Below are positions 10,125 through 20,426 of a DNA stretch of 64,000 bases, in pieces; position 1 is the stretch's first letter; each line of letters begins with the position of its first letter. This DNA comes from Brachionus rotundiformis (taxonomy: Eukaryota > Rotifera > Eurotatoria > Ploima > Brachionidae), in the NCBI GenBank assembly GCA_016802295.1, contig JAESIW010000115.1, positions 684,527 through 748,526 on the forward strand. The letters run 5' to 3'. The notes below the pieces were generated by a model. It was not told the origin of the DNA. It worked only from the letters and a program-made list of their open reading frames with translations, and searched no databases. A program made the translations under genes and the position numbers.

Positions 10125-10829
10125 CTAAATGAATCGTCTGCATAGATAATTTTGTCCATGTTCCAGAACAAATCCAAACTGTTCATAGTGCTTTTTGAGA
10201 TGATCTTTGCATTCCAAGCTAATTTTATAACATCCCAAAATCTGACTGAACTGGACAACAACGTCAAGCAAAAGCTTGCTGAGTCTTTTACCTCGATAGT
10301 TAACATCCACTACCATATCTTCAAATCTTCCTCTTGCACCAACTTGTCTAATAAATTTTTGTTCATAGACCAAAGTTAATGAGGCAACCACTAATTGCTT
10401 CTGGACATCTTCGACTACACAAATAAAGTAAGTATTGGTTGCTTGTTTCATCTGATCAAATCGTTTCTCGAACTCTTGTTGGGGTACTTCGCCTACTTCG
10501 GTCAAATGGGACATTAGACCTAGGTAATTGCGCTTGAAGTCGTCTCTCTTAAGAGGTCTGAGGATCAAATTATCACCCAAGTCAACCAAATTTTCTTGAT
10601 CAGATCCAAACTTGATTAATTCAAATTTATCGTATTGAAATTTGAACTCAGTAGGTTTAATCATAGTAAAAATCACCGGATCGAACAAAAAGTTGTTCTT
10701 ATTCAGAGATAAATTCTGAGTTTTGCTTTCCAAATCGGTAATGTGGTTGTTATTTACCAAGTCTTGAGCATTTGTCGTCAATTTTTCTTTAACTTTTTCA
10801 ATATGGACATTGTTTTCACTAACACTCAT
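10125..10829 (-). CDS. GNPNAT1: Glucosamine-6-phosphate N-acetyltransferase
   Basis: A single-exon gene of 234 residues. It transfers acetyl from acetyl-CoA to glucosamine-6-phosphate in the hexosamine pathway to UDP-GlcNAc, needed for glycans and for chitin. It belongs to the GNAT fold: LILRPLKRDDF (about 88-98), HLTEVGEVPQQEFEKRF, YFICVVED, and the acetyl-CoA loop DMVVDVNYRGKRLSKLLLD (171-189). The ending YKISLECKDHLKKHYEQFGF and YLCRRF matches human GNPNAT1 closely. The N-terminal 45 residues are extra compared with the 184-residue human enzyme and are polar, probably disordered. It lies 210 bp downstream of the coiled-coil gene in the same direction. Confidence 0.96.
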   Translation of the reverse strand: MSVSENNVHIEKVKEKLTTNAQDLVNNNHITDLESKTQNLSLNKNNFLFDPVIFTMIKPTEFKFQYDKFELIKFGSDQENLVDLGDNLILRPLKRDDFKRNYLGLMSHLTEVGEVPQQEFEKRFDQMKQATNTYFICVVEDVQKQLVVASLTLVYEQKFIRQVGARGRFEDMVVDVNYRGKRLSKLLLDVVVQFSQILGCYKISLECKDHLKKHYEQFGFVLEHGQNYLCRRFI

Positions 10830-11039
10830 TTTTAGAATTCTTTGTCTATTTTTTACTTTTAGTTTATTACTTATTTATTACAAATTTTTGTTGAATATTT
10901 TATTTAAGTTATAACTAAGATTATCATACCTTAGTATATGTTTTATAAAATAATAGAATAATAAGAAAAAAACTCTTATTTTTTTACTTTAATTTTATTG
11001 GTAAAATATATTATTTGGCCGAGAAGCAACGACATATTT

Positions 11040-11702
11040 CTATTTGAGCTTAATCAAAAAGGTTATTTTAATCCCTAAATTAAGAAAATTTTTGAATTTA
11101 CTCTGTAAATGTAAAAACTCGACTCTGAGCCATTTATTAACCAAATCGTTAAGCTTACGACTACTTAAAGTTCTAATTAAATTTTCATATTTTAGCTCAT
11201 TTTTTAGCTCGTAGAATCTTTAAATAAAAAATTATGTAATCAAATCTAAACTAGATTATTTAATCAAAAGTCACCTTTGCCAAAATATTTTGTTTATTTG
11301 TTGCATTGAATCAACTAACTCAGTTTGATCAGAAAACAAAGCCAATTCGTGTTGTCTCGTCATTGAATTTAAATGTAGCTCTATAAAAGAACTAAAATAA
11401 ATAAATACTAAAAAACTTCTTTATTTTTTAATTAAATAAATTTTTTACATTAAATTTTTTATTTTTTCGAAACATTCATTAATAGACTGGTTCAATTTAA
11501 ACTTAAACTTATGATTTATCTCATTCATATTCAAATTATATTTCACATATACCATTTGAGAGTAGTGTACCAAGTTGAAAAAGTCACATTTGTTAGCACA
11601 ATCCAATTGCTGCAAGTAGTTTTCTATGTTTTTCTCCTCGCCTATGAGGCTGAGGTATTTTTTTACTGAATTTATGTCGTTTAAATAAACTGATATGTCC
11701 AT
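11040..11702 (-). CDS. Unrecognised helical/coiled-coil protein
   Basis: Three exons (11702-11449, 11391-11275, 11217-11040) with two 57-bp GT-AG introns keep frame throughout and give 182 residues with no stop until TAG. The sequence is almost wholly predicted helix by composition: Leu/Ile/Lys/Asn-rich, few Pro or Gly, for example SMTRQHELALFSDQTELVD and SSRKLNDLVNKWLRVEFLHL. No catalytic motif, signal peptide or membrane span is visible. I do not recognise the family; a subunit of a coiled-coil complex (centrosome, kinetochore or tether) is possible but unsupported. It starts 93 bp after the PTPMT1 stop, and its ATG is preceded by TTTTGTAG three nucleotides upstream, a good splice-acceptor context. 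Confidence 0.7.
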
Positions 11703-11795
11703 TTACTACAAAATTTTTTAGCCATTTCTAGTCAATTTTAAGCCAAGTTTAATAACAAACTCGAAATTTTAGAAAAAACTAATTTATATACCAAT

Positions 11796-12344
11796 TTATT
11801 TATCTAGTTTATTCTTTAAATAGTTGAAGTATTTATTCAAAGCGAGCGTTTGCCGCTCTTTTTCCAAAATAACATTTGGTCTGAGATTTTTCAAATGTTG
11901 AATGGCTTCTGATGGACTCATGTTTTTGTAACGCATGAGATAGCAAGCAACTATGAAAGCACTTCGATAGCGCCCAGCCTTGCAGTGAACGTATACGCAT
12001 TGATTGTTATTTTTGTGATTGGAAATAAAAGTCAAACTTTGCTCAATCTGGTCCAGGCTTGCCACACCAGTAAAGTCTTCTATGGACACTTGTAAGAAGT
12101 CAATTCCGTGTTTTTTCCACTCGGTTTTTGGAATGCTCCATTCCAACTCATGGTCTTGGTTGAGAGTTAAAACTGCGTTTATTTTTTCATTGCGTATAAT
12201 ACTTAGATAATTACGTTTCATTGGAAGTGCTCCTAGAATGCAATTTTCATCTATTCGGGTGTACCATTGTCTTAAACCTAAATACTCTAGAGCAACTCCA
12301 TAATAAATTGATGGATAGAAAGCCAACTTGTGAAGAAAAAACAT
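11796..12344 (-). CDS. PTPMT1: PTPMT1, mitochondrial phosphatidylglycerophosphate phosphatase
   Basis: Single exon, 182 residues from the first in-frame ATG at 12344; the open frame extends nine codons further up but has a stop and no ATG there. PTPMT1 dephosphorylates phosphatidylglycerophosphate on the inner mitochondrial membrane, a step in cardiolipin synthesis. The signature catalytic loop HCKAGRYRS is at 120-128 (Cys121 nucleophile, Arg127). Upstream are WYTRIDENCILGALP and the general-acid region EDFTGVASLD; downstream NMSPSEAIQHL. All align with the human enzyme. The first 20 residues are hydrophobic (FFLHKLAFYPSIYYGVALEY), fitting the usual membrane-targeting N-terminus. It is the first gene of a tight same-strand trio with the coiled-coil gene and GNPNAT1. 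Confidence 0.94.
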   Translation of the reverse strand: MFFLHKLAFYPSIYYGVALEYLGLRQWYTRIDENCILGALPMKRNYLSIIRNEKINAVLTLNQDHELEWSIPKTEWKKHGIDFLQVSIEDFTGVASLDQIEQSLTFISNHKNNNQCVYVHCKAGRYRSAFIVACYLMRYKNMSPSEAIQHLKNLRPNVILEKERQTLALNKYFNYLKNKLDK

Positions 12345-13351
12345 TTGATTTAAGTGTGCGTGGTTAGACAATTATCCTCGTGTTTCTAAAGTTAACAAAA
12401 GAATCAAAATAAAAAAATAAAAGAAATCTACAGTTTGTTCAAATTTAACATTTTATTATTTTCTTTGAGAGTTGGCAAATTATATGTTTCTGCTTTATAT
12501 AAATGATTAATATAAACTAAATTTTACAAAAAAATTATAAATTCACTATTATAAAGAAAAATTATGCTTAAAATAAGATTTTTGAATGAAATATTTATAA
12601 AGTTTATAAATAAAAAAATAAAAAGAAAAAATTAACTAGTCTTAGGATTAAAGTTAAGCTTTTCTTTTAAAGCAACAATTTTTTTATTTCAGTTATTTCA
12701 GTAATCGCTAATTTGACTGATCTTATTTACAGCTAGTTTCCAAGCAATTTTATTTAAGTTAATTTATGTTCAAATATTAGTATAAAAAATTTCAATCAGT
12801 CAAATATCTATCTAATTAATGCAATAATTATAAAAAAAATATCTTAACTTTTTTACGCTTTTTAAGCAAAATAGTTGACTTAGATATTCCTTCAATATAG
12901 TCAAAATTTAAAGTAATCAAACATCTTAAAAAAGAAATAAAGATTTTTATCAGCAGTTTAAGCCAATATCAATATGATATTATTGGCATCTCTACCTCAA
13001 GTCTAAATAATGAACCATTTTTTTTACTTATAATCAAATTTTATTATATTATTTTAAATTTTTTTCGAAAAAAAAGAGGATATCTATAAAATAAAAACAG
13101 AAAAAAATAATATAAATAGAATAAAAAATGTAAAAATAATTCATTTTAATTAATATTTTGAATACATTTATTTAATAATAAATTAGCAACTTGTAAGTGA
13201 ATATATTTACTGTTTTTATCCAAATATTTTTGTTATGGATTTAGAATTTAACAAAAATTATATTACATTTTTATAAATAATTTGATTTTAATTCAAACAA
13301 AATAAGGAACGTAGTTTGAAAAATTTGAAGACTTTTAAACTTTTGATAGGA
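12345..13351. other. Intergenic between NRAMP and PTPMT1
   Basis: One kilobase, very A+T-rich. It should hold the NRAMP 3' UTR end and the PTPMT1 promoter. TTAACTTTAG at about 12387-12396 (minus sense) is a possible acceptor 40-50 nt upstream of the PTPMT1 ATG. Nothing else was recognised. Confidence 0.45.
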
Positions 13352-15485
13352 CTATAAATGATGTGGTGAATACGAAGAACTTTGAGACAATACTGATGAT
13401 ACCTGTAGTAAGTTGGAATTTAACCCAGTGCTGTACGATGAAATATATTCATCCTGGTTTAAAATTGGTCTTCTTTGTTCCGGTCTACGATAAATTGGAT
13501 TCCTATGTAACAATTCATCTATTTCGTACGCATTGTGTTGACAGCAAATACGTCGAAAGCATAACTTTTTAATCAAAATTAAAATTCATAATATATTTAA
13601 GATTTTTTTACTTTAATTCGGTAAATATTATTCACTCCAAGAAACTAAATAAAATTTAATATTTTTTTTTAATTTCACATGTCCAAAAAAATTAGTAATA
13701 CTTACAAAAAAAATAACAAAAAATATATAAATAACAAGCGACGTTCCTAATATATATGACCAAATCTTGTTATTTTTAATCATCTTAAAATAATTTGATT
13801 TAGTTTTTTTTCTAATATTTTTACAAAAAATTTACAATTATATCAGTGATGAAATAAATATTTACAAATATAACACTGAATGATATCAAATAGCATATTA
13901 GCTTGAGAAAGCAATTGTTTCTAAATGATCCCATAATTCTTCTACTGGACGTAAAATGAAGAATAGGTAACAAAGCAAATGGTATTTGAATAGCTTTGAT
14001 TACATTGCACCAAAAATTTAAATAAACAATAGAATCTATGGTAAAAAAACAAATGACTATACAAGGAAATATTGAAATTAGCCGAGTCACTATGATCCGC
14101 TTCCATTTTGAAAAATTTATTTTTGTCAGACCCTTGTTAAATAATTAATTTAAGAAAAGTTTTTTAATTTTTTTATGCTAAAACCTCCATTATAAATTGT
14201 CCAGCATAAGTTCCGGTAATTGTTGAACATTGACCAGCAGATAAGAGTCCTATAGCCCAAATTATCTTCATAGCTAAGCCGTATTCTTGATAAATAAACT
14301 TGTCTGAGTTAAAAAGTGTAATATTGCTTTCGTTTTGATAGAATGATTTAGCGGATACACTGGTTACGAATAGATTTAAAATGAATGATACAAAAATTGC
14401 CATTCCTGATTCAATGGCAAAGTACCTATTAGCTTCTTTGACTGCTGGTTCACTGGTTCGGTTGAAATTGCGTGATAGAACTAAAGCACTGTGAAAAAAT
14501 AGATTATGAGGCATTACAATTGAACCGATAATTCCAACAAGTTGTCTAAATTCAAGACTAGAACAGTTTGGGCACCACGGATAAGCAATTCCCTTGACTA
14601 TTTCAATTTTATCTGGATTAGCTCTGATAAACTATTAAACAAAAATTTTTACTTTCAAATCGAATTTGAAATTATTTTTACCATATAAAAAAAAGAAAAT
14701 CCCATAACTGATATCAAAATGGCAAATATTCCTTCCAATACTCTGATACCTTTACTCTCAAATAAAAGAAATACAAATACATCTGCACCAGTTATTAAAA
14801 CTGCTATCCAAAAATCAATTCTTTGTTTAATTTAATAAATAATTAGTAAATTTATTTTTATCAATTTTTAATTTTACTTTTGATTTGAAAGTATATTGAG
14901 TGCCAAAGCTGAACCAATTACTTGCTGAATATCACTTGCAATTATTGATACTTCAATCATGAACCATAGAAAATACCGAGTCAGAATTCCGTATTCTCTG
15001 GCACATATTTCAGCTAAATGCAATTCAGTAACAGTGCCAAGACGTATTGATAATAATTGAAGTAAATAACCAGCCAAAGTACTGTACATCAGTACCCATA
15101 AAAGCTTTATTAAATTTAGGTTTAATCTAATATTTTCAAAGATAAATACCTTATAGCCTGCTATCGCTCCGGACTGAAGATCTGTATCTAAATTACCTGG
15201 ATCAAGAAAAGCAACACTAATTAATAACCCTGGGCCTGTGTATTTCCACAATTTTTTTATTTTCAGCGGAAACGACTTTAATTTTACAAAATCTTAGCTT
15301 TACCTAAAATAAATCACCAAAAGTACTTGTTCTGTATTGTCTAAATTGTTAGAAATAGTAACATTTCTGGGAAACAATGTTGATGCTAAATTTCTGTTTG
15401 TATGCGATACATATACTGTATCTTGATTTATAGAATTCTTATTGCCGAGCAATGGAGATGCCTCGGTATGAATCTCTTCTTCCAT
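13352..15485 (-). CDS. SLC11A: NRAMP/SLC11A proton-coupled divalent metal transporter
   Basis: Nine exons: 15485-15327, 15275-15150, 15104-14878, 14820-14682, 14631-14185, 14132-13836, 13783-13706, 13644-13612 and 13564-13352, with introns of 45-61 bp, give 572 residues. The metal site is intact: DPGN at 78-81 in helix 1 and MPH at 257-259 in helix 6. The consensus transport motif GQCSTITGTYAGQF follows, then IQIPFALLPILHFTS. The N-terminus is a 60-residue cytoplasmic tail with an EASPLLG dileucine-like sorting signal; the C-terminal 70 residues are cytoplasmic and Ser/Tyr-rich. NRAMP proteins import Fe2+ or Mn2+ with protons at the plasma or endosomal membrane. Introns 6-8 near the C-terminus are the least certain. 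Intron 2 (45 bp) has no stop and stays in frame if retained. Confidence 0.9.
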
Positions 15486-16046
15486 AATTGAAAATTAAAT
15501 CTTAAATTATATATTCTATTTGGAATCTTTATTCACAGTATCTAGCAATAAATCTTCATAATTATGAAATTACTATAAGAAGAATTTATTAAAATTCATG
15601 TATAAAAAGTAAATGCAAAATTTATTTCCAAATAAAACAAATTAACTTGATGATTTAATTTTAAAAATAGTTTTTTCATACCTTAAAGTAAAATTAAAAG
15701 CAGCTATCCTGTTTTTTTTTTAATTTTTTCCTAATAAATACCTAATGGTCTAATTTTATATAAAAAAATTAAATTTTAAAATTCATTCAAATTGATTCAA
15801 GATCCTATAAATTAAATTTTTTGGTTACTTAATATCTAATCTAAAGATTAAATTGATGTTTACTTTTAAATCTGGGATAATAGCTTTAAATCTATTTTAA
15901 ATATTTTATTTGATAAAAAAATATTAAGACAAATACAAAAATATTCTTTTTCTTGGTTACCATAGTAATTTATTTAAGCTCGGTAGAGGACTAAATGATA
16001 GTCGAAAGAATTTTATCATAAATTTGATGCTTAATTTTATGCTTTG
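15486..16046. other. Divergent promoter region, NRAMP and MAP10
   Basis: 561 bp between two genes transcribed outward, so likely a shared or back-to-back promoter. A+T-rich; TTGGTTACCATAGTAATTT near 15953 contains GTTACCATAGTAA-type symmetry resembling an X-box (RFX) half-site pair, which would suit a ciliary or microtubule gene, but this is only a visual resemblance. Confidence 0.4.
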
Positions 16047-18371
16047 ATGGACTCTCTACTTTCGTTGGAAGTTGTGATTAATTTTTTAAAATTAGACAAT
16101 TTGAGAACTAATGATCATTCTAATCCAAGTCCAGCAGTATCATGCCTATTACCTTGTATAGCATTCCGTCTTCTTGACTATCCAGCCATAGCCATTAATC
16201 TTATTGACGAATACGAAGCTAATGAATTAAAAAAGAGGCTTCAAATAACTGAACCAATTCATCAAATCAAAAAATTTCCATGTTTTACCGATTTATTGGA
16301 TATAAATGGGCGCTACATATTTTCCAAGGGGAAATCGTGCTTATTTAGAGCCGATTTGGAAACACTTAAATCTCATCTACGACAAACTCCTTTGTATTTA
16401 ATGGTTCTAGATACTTTTTTTGATCCTCACAAGTTAATCGGAACAGTAACTGTTCCTTTAAATAAACTAATTAACGAAATTTATGAAGAGACAGAAGTAT
16501 TGGGAAAAAACTCAGTAACTCCTTGCATAAAAATGAGTCATGGTGTCATGGATGTAAAAAATTTAATGGGTGAAACACTGGGTCATTTGTCATTTGCTAT
16601 TAGATTAACAAGCTTTGGAACAAGTCTTCTTCCTCACATGGATCGTACAACAGAAGCTGTTCGAAAAAAACAGATACAACAAATATTGCCAAACGATATA
16701 CCAATTCAAGAACCAAAAAAAATCGAATCAACTGAAAATAATATTCGAATCTATCATCCACATTCAAAATCCACTGAGTCGACTACTAACACTGTAAAGT
16801 CTAATCAAAATGTGATTGTTCAGACTGTTCAGCTTGATTATAAAGATGCTGAAATTCAAATCAGTGAATTAAAGACTGAAAAAAAAGATAAATTCACTCA
16901 ATCACCTGAACCAAGAAGAAAACTAGACCTACAAGCAGCTGATGTTTGCACGGTTAAGCATTTGGAAGAAGATATTTTTGATCATTATTGTCCACCGCCT
17001 TTGCACTATAATGTAGAAAAATCAATCGAATTAGACAATAAAGTTAGTCAATTAATAGAAGAAAAGAAATATGTTAAGGAAAGAATAGAATATTTAAAAA
17101 ATGCAATGGCATGTGAAGAGAAAATTGAGGAAAGTGGTTCTGGTAAAGAAAGCGAAAGTCCGAATGAGGAAATAATTGAATTTAAAGTAAATAGAGAAAG
17201 ACCACAAATTGAAAACCAAAAATTTAATCTGGACCAAATGCCATTATTAAAATGTCTTTTTGAAGAAATTAATTCTTTAAAAAATATTATAGAAGGTCCA
17301 ACTAATCAAAAGTTTATACCTGAAAAAACTTATATAAACAAGACAGTAGTTAATAAAAATGGACGAAATGAAATTGTCAAAAAAAATTTAAATCAAAAAC
17401 CAAAAACTGTGCGTAAAACAATTAACAGTAGAGAGCGTTTTATCGAAACAGTTGAAAGATTATCTCAACCAAAGTCTCAACCAAAATCAAACAAATCAAA
17501 TTGTCAAACTCCTACTGATCATGATGAAATTCCTGTTAAGGGTCCTGATAATTTAGAAATTAAAAAAAAAGAAAAAAAAACGCTGAAATATGGTCTCACC
17601 AATGCTCATCGTTTAAGAGTTCTTGCTAGTAGAGCTAATAAGATTAAGTACATTGAGCAAGAACATGGAAAAATGTTGAATCAAGTAAAAAAAAATATTG
17701 ATGATATCAATCGATCAATTGCAAAATCTTTTGATGAGCTCAAAGTTGAACAAAATTCTAAAAATGATCTTAATGGGTCGAATTTAAGTTTGCCAAAGAC
17801 TGGTAAATCAATTGGAAATTACTCACTGCTTAACCGAGTAGAAATGGATAGTACCTATGATACAATGAACCATTTAAATACTAATTTGGAACAATTGAGT
17901 ATTAACAATCAAAATCTTCCCACAAAAATGGTCCAATTTGGAAGTACGTATGTGTATGACGCAATTAACAAAGAATATTCAGATGAGTCCAATATAAACA
18001 AAGATGATTCTGAAAAATCAAACTCATACAAAAATATATTCACTGAGAAAAAGTATGAAAATGATTTTAATTCATCTTTAGAATCTTCTTTGACATCTTC
18101 AAGACAGTCAGCGACTAGCACAAGCAATTTTTTGACATCGAATCTAAAAACAAAGCAAAAAGAAGCTACTAGATCAAGTATGGAATTAAAAAGTTATTCA
18201 AATGAATTTGAAGATGACAGTGAATTGAATTTAGATGAAGCTCATAGTGGATTATTGAGTAAAATAAATCAATCTGACTTGATTTCGTCATCTAAATACT
18301 CTAGTGCATCTAATTACAATTCTAAAAGTTTTATTGATGAGTCATTGAGTTATAGTAAAAATGATGATTGA
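16047..18371 (+). CDS. MAP10: MAP10, microtubule-associated protein
   Basis: A single long exon of 774 residues from ATG 16047. It matches vertebrate MAP10 block by block: MDSLLSLEVVINFLKL at the start, CIAFRLLDYPAI, the SKGKSCLFRADLETL block (about 95), GHLSFAIRLTSFG, YCPPPLHYN (about 313), QMPLLKCLFEEINSL (about 397) and the LKYGLTNAHRLRVL block (about 513). The N-terminal 190 residues look like a C2-type beta domain; the rest is charged, low-complexity and Ser-rich at the end (SSSKYSSASNYNS). Human MAP10 binds and stabilises microtubules and acts at the spindle and midbody. The short blocks are conserved while linkers are not. Another reading would be a different C2 ciliary protein, but the shared motifs make that unlikely. 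Confidence 0.88.
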   Translation: MDSLLSLEVVINFLKLDNLRTNDHSNPSPAVSCLLPCIAFRLLDYPAIAINLIDEYEANELKKRLQITEPIHQIKKFPCFTDLLDINGRYIFSKGKSCLFRADLETLKSHLRQTPLYLMVLDTFFDPHKLIGTVTVPLNKLINEIYEETEVLGKNSVTPCIKMSHGVMDVKNLMGETLGHLSFAIRLTSFGTSLLPHMDRTTEAVRKKQIQQILPNDIPIQEPKKIESTENNIRIYHPHSKSTESTTNTVKSNQNVIVQTVQLDYKDAEIQISELKTEKKDKFTQSPEPRRKLDLQAADVCTVKHLEEDIFDHYCPPPLHYNVEKSIELDNKVSQLIEEKKYVKERIEYLKNAMACEEKIEESGSGKESESPNEEIIEFKVNRERPQIENQKFNLDQMPLLKCLFEEINSLKNIIEGPTNQKFIPEKTYINKTVVNKNGRNEIVKKNLNQKPKTVRKTINSRERFIETVERLSQPKSQPKSNKSNCQTPTDHDEIPVKGPDNLEIKKKEKKTLKYGLTNAHRLRVLASRANKIKYIEQEHGKMLNQVKKNIDDINRSIAKSFDELKVEQNSKNDLNGSNLSLPKTGKSIGNYSLLNRVEMDSTYDTMNHLNTNLEQLSINNQNLPTKMVQFGSTYVYDAINKEYSDESNINKDDSEKSNSYKNIFTEKKYENDFNSSLESSLTSSRQSATSTSNFLTSNLKTKQKEATRSSMELKSYSNEFEDDSELNLDEAHSGLLSKINQSDLISSSKYSSASNYNSKSFIDESLSYSKNDD

Positions 18372-18388
18372 ATTTTTTTCATTTTTTA

Positions 18389-18394
18389 AATAAA
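18389..18394 (+). terminator. Candidate MAP10 poly(A) signal
   Basis: AATAAA begins 18 bp after the MAP10 stop codon, giving a very short 3' UTR if used. Confidence 0.4.
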
Positions 18395-19327
18395 AAATAT
18401 CTAAATTATAAATCGTGTTCATTGACAAATTATTCCTAAAAATTTAAATTGTTTATGTGCTTTAATAAAATCTTTTAGTCAAAAATGTTCAAAATTGATG
18501 ATTCTATGTCTCTGTGTCGTTTTTTGGTCATACCAAGTTTATGAACTAAAGAAAAAAAAGATTTCTCTAAATTTTGAATTTGTAAACCAATTTTCTTAAT
18601 GGAGTATTATTGAAAACTTATTAGCTCAACCGAAAAAAATTTTTTTCGTAAAAATCAGTGATTTTTTTCCTTTTGAAAAGTTAAAAATATCAAAAAGATA
18701 ATTAAATTGATTATAAAATTAGTATGTATCTTGATTTAAATTAATTATTTTTTTATTAAAAAAAAAGTAAGCTATACAATTTGACTTTTAAAATTTGATA
18801 ATTTGATTTGTTTTTAATCATTCCGATTTTCTTAGCTCTAATCTTTCGAAATATTTCTTTATATTTATTTGTAAATTTTTAAAATTCAGTAATCAATCAA
18901 TAGAATAAATTGATTTAATAATTTTTTTAATTGAGTTGAATTTTGATGCATAAGTTTAAAAATCAAAAACATCGTTCTAGTCAGAATCAATTAATTAACT
19001 CTTGTAAAAATTATTGGAAAAAATTAAACTAACTGGTAAAGAATTACATATTATTTATTTTTAAAAAAATTTTGAATTTAAAAATTTAAAAAAGTTTATT
19101 TAACAAAAATCATAATTTTATAGCCTTTATTAATGATTCTGAATCATTTAAATGAAATTTAAAAGTAAAGTTTTTATTAATTTTAATAGAACAATTCTAA
19201 AAAATTTAAAATGACATAGATATTTTTTTGTCTCAAAATTAAGTAATATATATATCAACTGTCAATAAATATCAATGACGAATAAATTTCTTAGTTTCTT
19301 CTCAAAAAAAGGTTTTATAATTAAAGC

Positions 19328-19550
19328 TTAACACTAGAAAGCTCGACCAAAAAATAACAAAAATTTAAAAACTAATTTTTAAAAAAACTATCATAAAATA
19401 GCAACATTTTTTTTTGATATTCAATAAAGTCTCCATAAATCTATTAAATAAAATACTGAATATTAAATTCTGTTTCTGCATTCAAAAAATATTGAGATTT
19501 GAAATTTAAAAAAATGGGTCTAAAAAACCCGCCGGGTCTTCTAGTGTTAA
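19328..19550. mobile_element. piggyBac-like MITE with TTAA duplications
   Basis: A 215-bp element at 19332-19546 with terminal inverted repeats starting CACTAGAA on both ends, and TTAA directly flanking each end (19328-19331 and 19547-19550). TTAA target duplication with C-YTAGAA-type termini is the hallmark of the piggyBac superfamily. Beyond the first 8 bp the ends match only partly (AGCTCGACC against GACCCGGCGG). It encodes nothing and would need a transposase elsewhere. Confidence 0.75.
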
Positions 19551-20403
19551 GTCTACCATAAAGTAACTGCTTAAATGCATGATCATCATCATCATTTAAA
19601 TAATTAAAAAGTTGATTTTGTTGTTTCTTTAATAATTTTTGTTTGCAAAATAATTATAAAAAGGTATTATTAAATTAACTTTTTATATTTTTCAAAAAAC
19701 TGATTTGTTTAATCGAATTTAACTAATTACTTTAGTTTAGAATGAGCAATAAACAAGAGAAAAATAATAGATTTACTTAATTAAGAACTTAAGTTATTTA
19801 AATAAAAATTTAATTAAATAAACAATTAAAATGATTGAGTTGGGCTAAAAAAGATTTTATAGCCAATAAAAGATTTTTCTTAAAGAAATTCTTAAAGAAA
19901 TTTAGGCTTTATTATTTTTTGGATATTTTATGAAAAAAATTTCTTGATTTCGTATACTTTTTAAAAAATTATATTAAATTCGCTTTCTTTAAATATTATT
20001 TTATGAAAAAAGTTAAATATCTAATATTAAACGAATATAAGTATATCTTCAAATTAATTTTGATCGATTATTTTGTCAAAAATATTTGAAATAAATTTTA
20101 ATGAAAATTTTATTAAGAAAATCAAGAACAGAATTTTTTTTTCCAAAAAGTTGGAAAACAAAGCAATACTTTGTTTGAATAGTCTAATTTGAATGAAATT
20201 AAGCTTTCAAAAAAATCAAAATCCACCATTTATTTATTAGAATAATTTGGTATCGTTTCCGGGCTGTTTGGAATAACTTTAGGTCTTTCTGTTAGCCTCA
20301 TGTGAGTTCACAAAAATTCTGAAATATAAATAGACAGAGAATTTTTGAAATAAAAAAAAAAGAACATATTGAATTTTTGAGGAGTTTAATAGGCATTAAA
20401 TCC

Positions 20404-20426
20404 GCTTCTCAAAAAAGTTGAGAAGC
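20404..20426. repeat. Perfect 9-bp-stem hairpin
   Basis: GCTTCTCAA, a 5-nt loop, then TTGAGAAGC. The stem is more G+C-rich than its surroundings. It lies in a locally richer patch (about 20235-20480) that could be an old repeat; nothing coding was recognised. Confidence 0.6.
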
